A stretch of DNA of 64,000 bases, taken from positions 2,251,454 through 2,315,453 of the forward strand of contig NW_002060946.1 of NCBI RefSeq assembly GCF_000150275.1, written 5' to 3'. The notes under the pieces were generated by a model that saw only the letters and a list, made by a program, of their open reading frames with translations, was not told the origin of the DNA and ran no database searches. The translations under genes and the position numbers were made by a program. Below are positions 13,668 to 27,400 of the stretch, piece by piece (within the stretch, counting starts at the first letter, position 1; each line of letters starts with the position of its first letter). The stretch is from Trichoplax adhaerens (lineage: Eukaryota > Placozoa > Uniplacotomia > Trichoplacea > Trichoplacidae).

Positions 13668-16600
13668 TTAACATAGCAAATTCAGTAAAATGTCTATTTG
13701 ATAGTCTGGCTCCGCTAAAAGTTGATTAAAAAATGATGCTAACTTTATTGGTCATCATCTATTCAATGAAGCAACCTTTAAGGTGGTATTTTAATTTTTG
13801 ATTTTATTCTATCTATTGATAGCGTTGATGACAAAAGCTTTTGTGGTATCAAGATGAAATAGAAATTTTTATTTGTAATAGAATTTCTAGAGTCTATTGA
13901 AATCGATTCATTTTATGGCAATGCTATCATTGCTGCAGTAAATCTAGTAAATCCTTTATTGATTTAGGATGGAAAGAATTTTATTATCATGTCATTATGA
14001 CATCGTCGATGGATTATTAAAATTCTCCAACCTGCTTACTATTGTTATTAAAGCAGCTGGAGCAGTGTAGGCTTAAATGCTAAATTAAAGACAATTCGAA
14101 CTACAAAAGCGGAATAAGGATAGAAAAAAATGACATTACAATATTACTTAGTTTTGTCGCTAATTTTTTTACTTCACTGCTTATATATCTTGCATGTACA
14201 ATCAATATTATGAAATTAACTTATCCTTGTTAGGGGCCTCCTTCTCAGCCTATCAACTCTATCGACCCTTTGCTATAGATTGATACAATAGTTGACGTTT
14301 AATATTAAGTCAACCATGAACGAATTATGGATTAATGTCTACGTATTATTATAGAGTATTTTGTAATAAATTATTAATGATTGATTCTAACAATCAATGG
14401 GCAGTATCTTCAAATAATGGATGTTTTTTCAGTAATTATTTACGGGTAAAAGCAAATAATCCAAAAAATACATCAGTTTTATGATGGTGTTAACTTTATT
14501 TAATTGGGTATTATTTAAGGTGTTTCATTTAATGAATCAATCTTATTAAATTTACAAATAATAAAGTCCACATGGATCTTTCACTCTATTCTAAGTAATT
14601 TTAAGTGGATAAAATTGTAATACGGCAATAGAAAGGTTCTCGGCAACCGTATAACTCACGATAGAATAATCAGCAGATAAGCATAGAACAGAAAAAGTAG
14701 ATGTCAATCTGACTTATTGATATTCTGTATATAGATGTCTATTGCTCTATCGCCGCCTTTACTATCGTAATAGTGCAGACGGATTGAATACCATGGAAGT
14801 ATTTGTTAACTTGATAAAATTACAAGTTAAAAGCCCAGGCTTAGTCATCTTCTTTTACTATCTTGCCTGTAAAATAAAGATATTTTAATTTGTTGTCTAT
14901 ATTGATTTTATCAATTCAGCACTATGCACGTAGGCATATATCATCAAATATGAGTATATCTAAGGATTCGCATTATTAAGTATTAGTTAAGATAAAAGTT
15001 AAAGTATCCATTATAATCTATGATTTCAATTTGATTTCGCTTTAATATAATTGATGTTTACTATATTACAGTACGGTACCATTACGTAAATATATACATG
15101 CTATGGGTACATAATAAAAGTAGTTATTTTATTCTTCTACTTCTTGTTATCATGCTGACAAATGCGAATTCAAAAATTTTGAAGTCTGATTTATCTTTTT
15201 TTCGCTTACGAAACCCAGATACTGAGTTATTAGGGTAAAATACAACGTTAATGTAAAGCATGTAAACATACCTTTCCTTATCAGTTTTATATATGTAACT
15301 TTAATTAATATATCGGATAACTTTATAAGTATTTTCTTATGCGTACGGTTGATTAATGTCGCACTATTGAAAATATGTAATTACAAGCAAGCAAAAATTT
15401 ATTTTTAAGAAAAGAATATTGTAGTAATGAATTTAAATGCTGTTGTATAGCCTAGAAGTGAATTGTAGAATATCAAACATTCATAATAAATCGATAAACG
15501 AGCCAGACTTATCACTCTTAGATACCTTTATTGCCGTATTGCTTTATCAGATAATCTAGTCACATATCCTCAAGACTATTCTATACAAATTGAATTATCA
15601 ACGCAATAAGCATATTAATATTAATCATGAAATTATAGAGATTGCTAAGTAGATCATTAAAATAAGTTTTCAATAAATTGCTTCAACTTAGCTTGTTTAC
15701 AGGTAACATTGAGATATTTGCTTATCGTTTATGACCTTTAGCAGTAAATTAGGTTATTATGATAAATATTTGTCACCAGTACTCATCTAATTGTTTCTAT
15801 ACCAATCTATCTACTTTAAATATTTGAGAAACCTTCTTACCTAGCTGCAACTGACCGATTCATTAAAAGCTACCATATGCTTGTATTATCTTCTTATCTG
15901 ACTACAGTTTCATAAAAGACATTAATTCAGGCTAAATTTTATTTAATTAAATATCGAATGGTGTATATTATATAATGTATATGGTATTATCTATTTCATT
16001 AATATATCATTAGCTATTAATAAATAATATGAAAGATATAAAATTCTGCTAAATTAATTATTCGCTACTTTTTTCAGGTTATTATCTTCAACGTAGCATC
16101 AATAATATGCAAAATATAACTAAGGGGAAATTTTTATCTGTCCTTTCTTCTGCATTACCATAATAATCATGTTATCGTATTTAAGTATTGCTATGAAGAT
16201 TACCGTTATAAATAGCTATACGGAAAAAGATTGATTACAAGTAAACTTATCTTTTCAGAGATCCTATAATATACCAGCACAATTACGGTTCGATTGGTCT
16301 ATGATGTCTGTGAAGCAATAGCTGCTAAGTATACTGGAACTACATGTTCAATGAAACGCTAACTTGGAAGAATTGAACGAAGATTATATCACGGTGCTAT
16401 ATCGCTGTAGAGTAGTTAGCAATATTTAGTGGTATGGCTTCATCTAGATTATGAGATAGTTTATAATTTATGCGTCTTGTGCTGTAATATAGATAATCGT
16501 GACTAATTAACCTTGAATTGTATGTCATGTCTTGATGATTCTGTGAATGGACATATAGTAATTTAGCTGTCTTGTATTAGCTATTCGATATCGATGTTCT

Positions 16601-19600
16601 TTAGTATCATCGCATAAATTAGGCATTTAGATATAAATTGGATATCTGATGTCATGGGCGCTTTTGATACTAATTATAATTTCTAGCTACTGTAAAAAGA
16701 TATACGTATGCGTATAAACCTAGCATGTTATGTAATAGAGTTATTTCTTAAGTTCAGTGTTTAACATAAACTTAAAGGTGTACAAATCGCTAAAGATCTG
16801 TAGAATTTAGGGATAGGTATTTCTTAGATAAATTTTTAATTCCCCAATACGTGGTTTAAAGAGACGATTTGCAGATTTAGCATTTTCGCTATCATGCCAC
16901 AGAGCTGGTTCGGGATAGATTTAACATACATGTGAATGAGTCATTTTTATTTATTTAGAATACTGAAGTATTTCTCTACTTATAGTAGCAAGCTTTCATC
17001 ATTGCACAGTAGATTCAAGATAGGAGTTACTACCTCACGACCAACTTCATTTATTGATACATAAATACAAGATCTCTATAGTATTGACATATCGGTATTT
17101 ATTTATACGAGCGTGGTTGTGTCAAACAATATCGTATATTAAGCTACAGACTAAGTCAGCGGAACATATCTGACTCTAGCAACATTATTAGAATTACGGT
17201 ATCCATTCTTTAATCAGCTATCAGTATCTTTAGTATCACAAAATAAAATGATAGCGAACAAATTAAAATTTATCATTTCCATCAGTATTATCATACTGCT
17301 TCATCGGGAGTCTAAAGTAATTAAGAGGTAAGAATCAAGCCACGATTTTTATATTCATTCCCTGAAAATACTTTGATAACATTATTATAGATCAATCCGC
17401 GTATCAGGCAACGCACTATTCCACATACGTTGAATGTTAATAACATTAGCCAATCTGTACCATATTTGATACGCTATCAATGCCGATAATAAAATATTAA
17501 ATACAGAATTTGCATTTAAAATAAAAATTAGAAAGTTTGCCTGTCGGTTTTGGCAATATCATCACAAATAGTATACTTTTTTTATGTAACCACATACTAG
17601 TGTTAGCTATTGCATCATAGATAGCTAATTACAGTTTGATATGAAATATTTATTAGCAAAGTTATAGCGACAGATATAGATTCTCTATTAGGAGATTTAG
17701 AGTACTGGTATCTGTGTCTTTATTCTTATAGAGTATATTTAGTGAGGTAAATTATTCTATGCGGCAAGGTTAAGATAAAGCGTTTATTGCAGCACGCAAT
17801 AGACAAGATCCCTTCTGTATATTTATTTTCATATCGATATATTTAGTGAGATAAATTATTCTAATATGACAAGGTTAGAATGGTATGTTTATTACAGCAA
17901 GCAATGGACAAAAACTCCTTCAATAAGCTATCAAGTGTCTTCAAAATATTCTAGCAAGAATTTCTATTCCTTAAAAAACTGCAATATATTGTATAAATTT
18001 GATTCATCTGACAATATAAAAACTATCTACCTTCAATCAATCATCTATCAATAATTTGTATTCAAATTAGCAACAACAAGATTTATTTTAGCAACACAAT
18101 GATATCTTGCCAATTAATTAGCAAGATCAGGATAAATTTACTATCGCAAATCCATGATTAGCCGTCATTTCTAATTAAATTAAAGCACAGCAAGGCTTTC
18201 AGTCTCACTAGAAAACTCTTAATCCACTTTATTTATAAGTGATATCACAGATTAATAAGGCTTAGGTGCTTAAAAATGGTTTAGCTGTCCGTACCACCTC
18301 ATTTTCAACAAATAAAGAAACTCCACTTGTACAGATTAAAGTAAAGTCTAAACCTTTAAATTTATGGCGCCGTTATTAAACTATTCGACCCCTAAAGATG
18401 TATTAGCAAGTATAGACTAGGTTATTGTACCAGAATATTGCGTCTAAACTTAAAAATATTTACTCCCAATTTCTGATATCATTCAGGGTGATTACACTCC
18501 GGTATGTTAACTAGTTTGCTATTTATATCTACCTATTCCTAAAGCTTATGTATCATAAACCGTAATCCGCTAAGGTTACAGTTAAGGAAATCTTAAACAT
18601 TCCTCACACTGAAGTATATATCAAACGTAGCATCGAAACAAAATATGGAAATGATCCATAATATATATCATATACATTACTTAATTTACTTTAATGAAGA
18701 ATATCTCAACTATTTTGACTTCTATGACAAATTCCATACAAGTATACAACGATTGGCATCTGATACGTTGTAGTGATTGGGTTTTACAACCCCTTAGGTT
18801 CGCAATCGTCTAACTCAAAATATGAGTTACTGAAATTGATCAAACCTCTAACGTGACACAAGATCAGACAAATGCTGTGTTTAACCTAAAAAGTATCCGT
18901 TTATTAATACAACGAGAAAAGCAACCACTTTTCTTCCCTCATAATAACAGTCGAAAATGGCTAAGATAAACCCGATAATCGACTACGCTTCCACAATAAT
19001 AATTCCATGTTATCTAACAGTTATATTAAGGCATTACACAAAAACATCAGCTTATAAAGCCGACTACTGCGGCCTTCTATACACACATAGTACGAATAGT
19101 ATAAGTACGCGGTTTCATCATCAGTAATCATGAAATTACCTTATAAGTATAGTAAATTCTTCTACTTTTTAATGCTACCGTACTTCAGTTACTACTGTAA
19201 TTAGCTGAAACTACTACATACGTAATGTAACGTTTCCTATAGTTAATTGACCTCAACTTTTACCAAGTACTACCCTTAACGCACTATCAATATTCATCGG
19301 ATTTTGATCACTAATATTTGAGTTCAGCATTTATATTTATTTACGTAGCAGTTAAAGTGAAATGATAACTGACGTCCATAAATCCTATGTTTAATCTCAT
19401 TAGTAAGGGCAAATAGGCAATTAGGAAGTAAAAGTAGCATTTTATAGTCAAAAATACTTCGTTTACCAATCGCAATAATATCTCATAATGACTATGTTGG
19501 TAATTCAGTATACCAAGTATCCATTTATGTTAAATTATTCTTGAATTAGTAAAACAATCCACGTAAAAGGTGCTGTACTAACTATGAGCGATTTTAATTA

Positions 19601-19933
19601 TGAAGATAAAATAGTTATTTACATCGATTTTCAAGGTTGCAGCATTCTCAGTAAGGTCTAAACAAAATTAAATTATACAATATTGTACTGTTACTCTTAG
19701 TACTAGTAATGAATTAAATCTCTAATTCTATTGCTACATTACACAGCCTATCTTGCATAGTCTATTGGTAGTATTCTTTTAGCACAAGTGTAACATTGCT
19801 ATTATGTTAACTTAATCAAAATCAAATTATTTAAGAATGCAGACTGACCACAACAGTATGATATAGAGGATTTATTCATGCAATATTCATGTTTTCATAC
19901 TATTGATTTTCTAGAAAGTGATCTCTATCCAAG
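13668..19933. other. Spacer between the two receptor genes, mostly featureless
   Basis: Apart from the LTR at 16387-16917 I recognise nothing here. Short frames such as 17866-18054 have no homology, splice context or repeat support. The 3' end of gene 2 must lie near 21421, and the promoter of gene 1 upstream of 13667; neither shows a distinctive motif. Confidence 0.55.
16387..16917 (+). mobile_element. Diverged solo LTR, family 1 related
   Basis: Shares with the 23080 copy the block around GATTCTGTGAATGGACATAT (16539 on) and, with all family members, a late block running from TGTTTAACATAA to AGCTGGTT. Ends are decayed (TATCACGG ... GGGATA). Flanks GATTA and GATTT look like a 5-bp target duplication with one change. 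It lies between the two receptor genes. Nothing codes for protein in it. Confidence 0.65.
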
Positions 19934-21124
19934 TGTGATATATACCGATCACGAAATTCCAAATTTTAGAAAAATAAGGGCTTTATTGAATCTTATACAA
20001 AGAATAACTACACACAGCTCTACTCTAGCCGAATACTACTACTAAAGACTTCTAGAACGAAGTAACAGAATAATCTAAAGTTGCATGCTTTTATACTTTT
20101 CGTAGCATTCGCAGCTACAATCCGCATGGCAACCTTTTACCTTCTTTTACACATAGTTAAATTATTCTTAGTAAGACTATTCTACTGCGGACCATCATTA
20201 ATCCCATATGGATACTACTACAGTATTTATGTAGATATTTATTCACACCAGCCAAAGCACAATGAATTAACGATATCCTAATATATAATTTACAGTTCTA
20301 TTTTTACCTATAACCTTGTTAGTAACTCAACACCTTACTGTATATAGTCATCTGTACTCTAGCATAGAGTCTATACCACTACAGTCTATAGTTATGGCTA
20401 CCAAATATCTCTTAGGATAAATATCTACCTGTCACAAAACAGCTTTGCAACAAGATAAGGCAATATACGATCAATAAGTCAATTCCTTGAACCACGTATC
20501 AAGGAACGATATCTGCACTATCACAAACACTTTTGCTCTACTAGCAGACTACACAAAGACTTAAACGCCTCGTATTTTACGTTAAACACTAAGTTGGACA
20601 ATTCTTCTTTATTTCACGATATACTGCATTTATATACTATTCCTCAATAGTTCATGAGTCATAGTTAATACAATTAACATTAGAATCATTTACTGAATTA
20701 GATATTAATTTTAGCTACTGCTCCCTTAATGCAGACAACAGTATTTACGAACATAGACATGTAATGACTAATACAGAATAGTCAGATTACGATATGTCCT
20801 ATCACGGAACATTTCCATGATAATTTACAGTCTACCATAAGTAAATTACAATCACAATGATTCGAACTGTAAGCAGATGATTTGCATTTCCTATTATAAC
20901 TATTATAATTTCAGTATGTGTATAAGTGTCACTGTCATAAAAAGTCAGTGCTATATTAAAATACAGTATATCCAAATTAGAAGTTAACTAAATAAGGATA
21001 GTCTAACAGAATTATCCTAACATAGTTATTTCTACTGTAATACAGTATTTAACACTGTAACACTACCGTACATTATACTAAATATGACTAACAGTTTACA
21101 ATCACAATGCTAAGTTACATCACA
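19934..21124 (-). mobile_element. Solo LTR, family 2, carrying a nested family 1 LTR
   Basis: On the minus strand the element starts TGTGATGTAAC (21124) and ends GGTATATATCACA (19934). It has TATAAAAGC near 20090 and TTCAATAAAGCC close to the end, which are LTR promoter and poly(A) signals in the expected order. Without the 638-bp nested insertion (LTR plus one GGTAG) it is 553 bp, matching the copy at 31.6 kb. I see no clean target duplication. A plus-strand 66-codon frame at 20081-20281 lies inside it and is not a gene. Confidence 0.85.
20430..21062 (-). mobile_element. Nested solo LTR, family 1 (633 bp)
   Basis: Starts TGTTACAGTG and ends TTTTGTGACA on the minus strand. CTACC on the plus strand (20425-20429 and 21063-21067; GGTAG on the minus) flanks both ends. 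The second family 2 copy at 31.6 kb has only one GGTAG and no insert here, so the empty site is preserved in the same window. This fixes both the ends and the order of insertion. Confidence 0.92.
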
Positions 21125-21420
21125 ATATCCTTTAAGATTTAGTTATCTGGTTCTGATCGAATTTATGAATGATTGCATTGATATCGATGTTTTAAATCAT
21201 TGACTACATCTTGTAACGTGACGAGCTCTTGACGCAATTTATGGTAAGTTTTGTATTTCTAGAGGAATATCGGTAAAACTATATCAATATACAGTATTGT
21301 TGATAATTTTTAATCCGCTAATTTAAAATTAGATTTACATTAGCATTATATTTGAAACTGGATTAGTTATTGTTGGAATAAGATCTATGTAGATTAGATG
21401 TAAACAAGAAGTTCCGTTTT

Positions 21421-24400
21421 TTATAAATTTATCCAAGTTGAACTTACTTGCTGAAGCATTGTTTGAAGCTTAGAAAGATCACTTAATTGTAGATATCTCC
21501 CAAACCTATTTCCTTCCCTTTTTATATCATATCGTCCGCTTGTAGTTGAACTAGTCATGATATGAGATGATGGCTCTATAAAACTTTTGGCGTCTTTCCA
21601 TACTAACACCTATTGTAAAGATAAGTGCAAATATAATATTTTGTGTTATGAATCGCTTTTAAAATCAGATAAATTATTATTAGCAAAAATGTAAAATCAT
21701 TACCTTACAAGAATACTAAATAAGTTAATAGCGATTTCAATACAAGTAAAATTACTAGCAAATGATAAAATCATAACATTAATGGAATACGTTTTATCTC
21801 TTTAGGAATTTTTGTTCTATTTGCTGTATTACTAAAATAATATTTAGCTTTATGAATCGTTTCAAATATAAGATAGATTATAATTATTATTAGCAAAACG
21901 CAAAACGATTACTTTGAAGAATATTGAATAAGTTTAATGCATTTAAAATTGCTGGGAAATGATATCATAACCTTAATGGAACGATATATTTTTTATTTAT
22001 TTTGTCTGTATATGCGATAGGTATGCTAACCTTAGGGAGAAAGACCATAATCATAGTAACTGTTGTACAAACGATAATACAGCCGCTTCTAAGGCAATAG
22101 TTTAATGTTTCTTGATTGCCCACGGCAATCGATGATAACACACCCAGGAGACAAAATACTGATACATTATAAATAGAAAATCCAATAAACTTGGCGTCAT
22201 TCAGCACTTTCATATTAACTCGTCTTGTTTCAAAAGCCAGAAAACTACCAAATATTAAGAGTAAAAATTTATATCCACAAACGATACCCAACCATACTGG
22301 AAAATACCGACATGTACAATAGTGTAGATCAGTCTGTATCCTTATGTCAGGATCATTTGGATCATCCTAGGGTATAAAAAGATATATCCAATAATGATCA
22401 GAAGACATGAAATTGTAATAGAGACAACAAACTATTTTCTATCAACATCTCTCAACTGATCAATTAAGAAGGTTTCTATGTATAAGGAATTATCGTGATG
22501 AAATAAAAAGTAGTGCATCACGCTAGCGATTAAAAGGCTAATCGATATTGATCAGAAAACATGAAATTAGAATCGAGATAATGAACTATTTTCTATCAAC
22601 ATCTCTTAATGATCAATTAAGAAAATTTCTGTATATGGAATTGTCGTTACGAAATTAAAAGTAATGAATCATGCTAGCATTTAAAAAGACATATCCAATA
22701 TTGATCAGAGGATACGAAATTATAATAGAGGCAGCGGACTACTTTTATCAACACTTCTCAATTGATCAATTAAGGAAAATTTTCGTCTATAAGGAATTGC
22801 CGTTACGAAATAAAAAACTGGTGCAGTTTTGGACGGCCAAAGTAAATATGCATACCGGTAGTATACTCATAGAAGGGAAGAAGACTTATTTAAAATAACT
22901 ACGGAGATTACTCCCAGATCTTACAAGAGTAAAAATAAAATCAAAGAATAATCGAACAAACTTAGTCTAATTTTCGATTTGCTGATCAACCTGAAATGGA
23001 CAAAATTGCATTGATTGCTGTATCTAGCTAAATTACTCCACAGTTAGCTTCATGCCATAGGATGAAAATGATGTAGTATTGTCACGGTACGAACTACCGT
23101 GAAGAAATAGCTATCTAAATTTGGTTAATATAATATAGTGATAATATATTACAACTAGTTACTTACAATAGGAATTACTCTAATTATAAATGTGGTACAG
23201 TAAATTTAATGCTGTGCTGTAATGTGTACTGAAATGATTCTGTGAATGGACATATTGTAGTCCGACTGTGATAAATTAGTTAGTAGATGTTCTCACCTAA
23301 GTATTTTTTTATAAGATGACTCATGATTGTTAGCTGCTGCAGAAGGGTATATAAACCCGTCAGATACTTGAATAAAATAGTTCTCAATTGTCTAGTTGAG
23401 TTTAACGTAGGATCAAAGGCGTCTAAATTCTTGTGAGATAATTAAGGGATACTGAATCCCGGAGACTATAGAGATTTAGAGATTTATTTTACGTTATCCT
23501 TGTCACGAAGCTGGTTTGTGATAAGTATATTCTCCGGAATAGGCTAAACCGACCAATGGATCATGATGATTGTACACAATTATTCAATTTAACTGATCAG
23601 TTTTATATTTATGTTAAGTCAAGTTTATTGAGCTGGATATTTTATATAGTAAACTAGATCAGCTTGGCTGTTTTATAGAGTAGCTATCGAATAGTTATTT
23701 CATGAATTAACCATTAACTTATTGTAACTTTACAAAATTGCCATGGCCATTTTATAGGCAACGTAGTTTACTTTACAAAATAACCATCGATTTGGTTATT
23801 TTATAAAAAGACTGGTTAGCTTCAGAATGTTAGCAATTATTTAATGACTTTAAAAGTAGTTCAGTTCTTGGCAAATTATAGGCTCAGTAAACTTGACCTA
23901 GCATATCTACTGTTCAGCGTTGTGTAATAATTTCAGCTAATTGTAGTAATTGCTGGTGACTATTACTCTGCCATTACACGTTGATATTAATGAGTTTTCT
24001 ACGTTTGAAGTAAATCTTACGATTGTGGTTATAGTTGAAATAGTTCCTTGAAGTTCATCAACAGAAGTCCAGACGATAAATATAACAATATCTACCACTA
24101 ATAGATTTGCAACTGTAGTAATAAGATGCCAATCTTTAATAGCCTAAAAATATGGGGAAAAATAGAGTTTACAAATTCTTTCCTTTATATAAGAGAAATG
24201 ATAAGCGATAATGATACTGCACAGAGTATCAATACCGTTTTAAATAAGATCAAATATTTAAGCAGTATTTTAATTACAATTATTTTAGAAGTCTTATTGG
24301 CAAAGATTCGATAAACACGCCAAGTTTTAGCAAAGAGTGAACCAAAGGCTAGCGTAAATCCATAGCATAACAGCCAAATTTGCGTACCACACAAAACATT

Positions 24401-27400
24401 TAAGTTTTTCACTGTTATTTCGCTATGATCGGTGTTAATACTAAGGACAATTACATCCAAGTAGCATAAAATACAGCCAATTGCAAATATGGTGTTTAAA
24501 TGCGGACTGGATAACCTAATATTCCTGTAAATTTTATAGTATCATTAAACATTTAATTTAACATTAACCTGCACTAGTCTTCGTTGATATCTAACGGCAT
24601 AATTACTATCAATACAATGTACTGCATGTCTAGAATTTAATCATCATAATTATTCATATTACAGGAATTAAAAATAACAATCTTTTTCCAAGTAAATAAT
24701 ATAGATATTTTTCACTGGATATCAGTAATACTGACCTATTTTTTCGGTTTATTATATTGAACAATAAAAATCCAAGACCAAATAATATGCCTACGCCAGC
24801 TAAAATATCAAATATAATTATTGCCGTACTTGATACTGTCAATTTGGTGATGACAAGAAGTGGTGGAGATTTTATTGGTTTTCCGGCTAAAAAAAATAAA
24901 ATATTAATTTAAGAGTTGTTGAAATATGATCCAGCTATAGGGTCTTATAATATAGGATAAAATAAGGAATAAACAAAAGGTATAATTTTGGCTAAAACTT
25001 ACAGTATATAACTTTTACTTACAAAAATTCTGCATTCAGTAGTAATAGGAGAAAATTTATGACATATTGGTTAATATTTCATTTAATACCTGGCCAAGTT
25101 ATTGAATGAGAATTGGGATAGTTGGTATCGAATTGCACTCTTTCTATTCCAAAATGATAGATTCCTACGGTCACCATGGTGCCTTGGGTTATGTTTCCTA
25201 ATTCAATTTTAAATAAAATCTTGTAGTTTTAGGCAAGCATATTACTATAACTGTTATTGTTACTACATAGTATAAGATCAGTTAATTATCAACTATTGTA
25301 GGAATTGATTCTACATAGGGACAGAAATTCATAAATGTTGACTAATAAGGATATGTAACGGTGTTGCCTTTCCGTTAGGATAGTTTAATAAGTACAGTAG
25401 TAGCTAATATAGAAAATATCCATATTTGTAGTGCTAGGTAAGATAAGCGATGCCTTAACGTGAATGTCGTTTATGATTGTTCATTACATATTTGATGTTG
25501 AATATTATTGTGTGATAGATAGTAGTAAGATGATTTAAGTTCTAGTTGATGATAGCTGAATTAGACAACTCACGTGCTTAGATTAGGATTAAGTATGAGT
25601 ATGAAATTCAAAATATTAACTGATAAAAAAGCTTTGTAAGGAACATCTCAGTTCGAGATATTTCTCCTAATTATGGTATAATAATAATACTGTTGTTGTT
25701 CACAAATTAGACGGTTCCTATATAAACGGGAATATTTGAGTTGAGTGGGGTGATGAAAAGCTGTGGATGTATCTTTGCTAGTAAAAAGTTTTATCGTTAC
25801 AATATTTCGCTGTGTGTGTTTAACGTTAACTAAAAGGGCGTTTAAGTCTGTAGCTACTTGTAGACTTTTACTGTACGTTACCTTGTCGCAGAGTTGAAAC
25901 TGTGATAGGATATGAACAGAAATCGAACAATCATCACAAAAATATCTTGATGGTAATTGTATGTAATTCGATGACTGTATGATCGGTTGTATTTAGCTAA
26001 TAAGTGACTATTTAATAAAGCAATATATTGAAACATACAGTATAGTTGTCACTTAGATTATTATATGTTTCATAATTTTTAATTAAAAAAATTTTGCAAC
26101 AGAGACTATTTAGTATAATAATGTATTGACATATACGCGTACAGTATAACTGGTAATTAAATTATTATAATTAGTAAATACATTTTAATCATTTTTAATT
26201 AAATTCATGCCACAGTAAGTATTGAGTGTAATAGTATATTGATACATACAGTATAGCTATTGCTAAAATTATTATTATTGACCACAATCTTAATCATTAT
26301 GAAATAAAATTTTGCCATAGTGACTATTTGGTATAAACGATATGTTTATACGCGTACATAGAGTACAGAAGCTTCTTAGAATATTATTAGAGACCAGATT
26401 TTTAATCATTTTTAAATAAAATTTTGCAACTTAATTCTTAAAGGTGATAATAGAAACATTAGTCATTGTCACAGCGTTATACACTATTATTTCTAGATTA
26501 GAGTAGAAAATCTATGTTAGGATAATTTTGCTGATTTACCCTCGTTTAAAGAGTTTCTAACTTAGATATGTGAGGCTTAAATATAGCACTAGCTTTCATG
26601 GTGATATATATAGATATAGCCTACTGAAATTAGTAGTTTAATTAGAGAATCGAGAATAATCCCAGCTACCCTCCCTTGAAACGGGCAGCGCGGGGGTATT
26701 TATACTACTGTTAGATGACTTTGATTATGGGTTCATTTCAATAGGTCAGTATAAGATTCTTACAGTACTTTTTACCTCAAGATTTCTTCATGTAAAACGA
26801 ATAGCTCTAAGGTAGTTATTTCTGCAGAGTACTGATTATTAAAATAGTATTCGTTATATCGCTAAGGGTGGCCACTGGGCCTTTAAATTTTGATTTCATG
26901 TAATATTCTGATGAAAATTGAATAAACATAGAATCTTTATAGAGTTTCTACACAGCCATTTTGATTATTACATTTTCTTTTAACGGTTGCTATCGACAGA
27001 GCAAGCTTTGCTTGCATACTTAAGCGATCCTTAGACACATTATAATGATTGGTATAGAATTGACCACAGTACGAAGGGCATTGTACCGCACTGTAGATAT
27101 CTTACAGTACCTACTAATCTTAACTTGGAATGTCCATCACCGTAAATTAGTTATCATAATGTGCTATGGACCATTAACTAATCTTAATATAGCATTTCAT
27201 CCGCCAAGTCATTATTGAAATGTAGTATTCTACAAGCATAGCTGTGAATATAGTAGTGCCTGGCTATTACCGGGATATAAATAATGTCGGATGGTAATAC
27301 TATCTGTTAATTATTAACAAATAAGTACATTATCGTAATCCGTCAGGAAAGCGACGTGAATTTTGTACTAGTCTTTTTATAATTTAAATCACTGCGATTG

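Noticed and set aside
20081-20281. 66-codon plus-strand frame, partly repeated at 36.6 kb
   Set aside because: It lies antisense within a family 2 LTR. The related copies break the frame, and the hydrophobic look comes from AT-rich LTR sequence.
19934-21124. Reading the inverted LTR pair (11.7 and 20.4-21.1 kb) as one large inverted-repeat transposon
   Set aside because: Each unit has its own 5-bp target duplication, and the DNA between them includes exon 1 of receptor gene 1.
22671-22898. 75-codon plus-strand frame as a gene
   Set aside because: It is the third unit of a tandem repeat whose other units are not open.
24185-24277. Hydrophobic read-through after the TM3 exon as TM4
   Set aside because: A GTAATT donor at 24277 joins in phase to the exon at 24021-24143, which has the family's real TM4 (IKDWHLI ... 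VWTSVDE).
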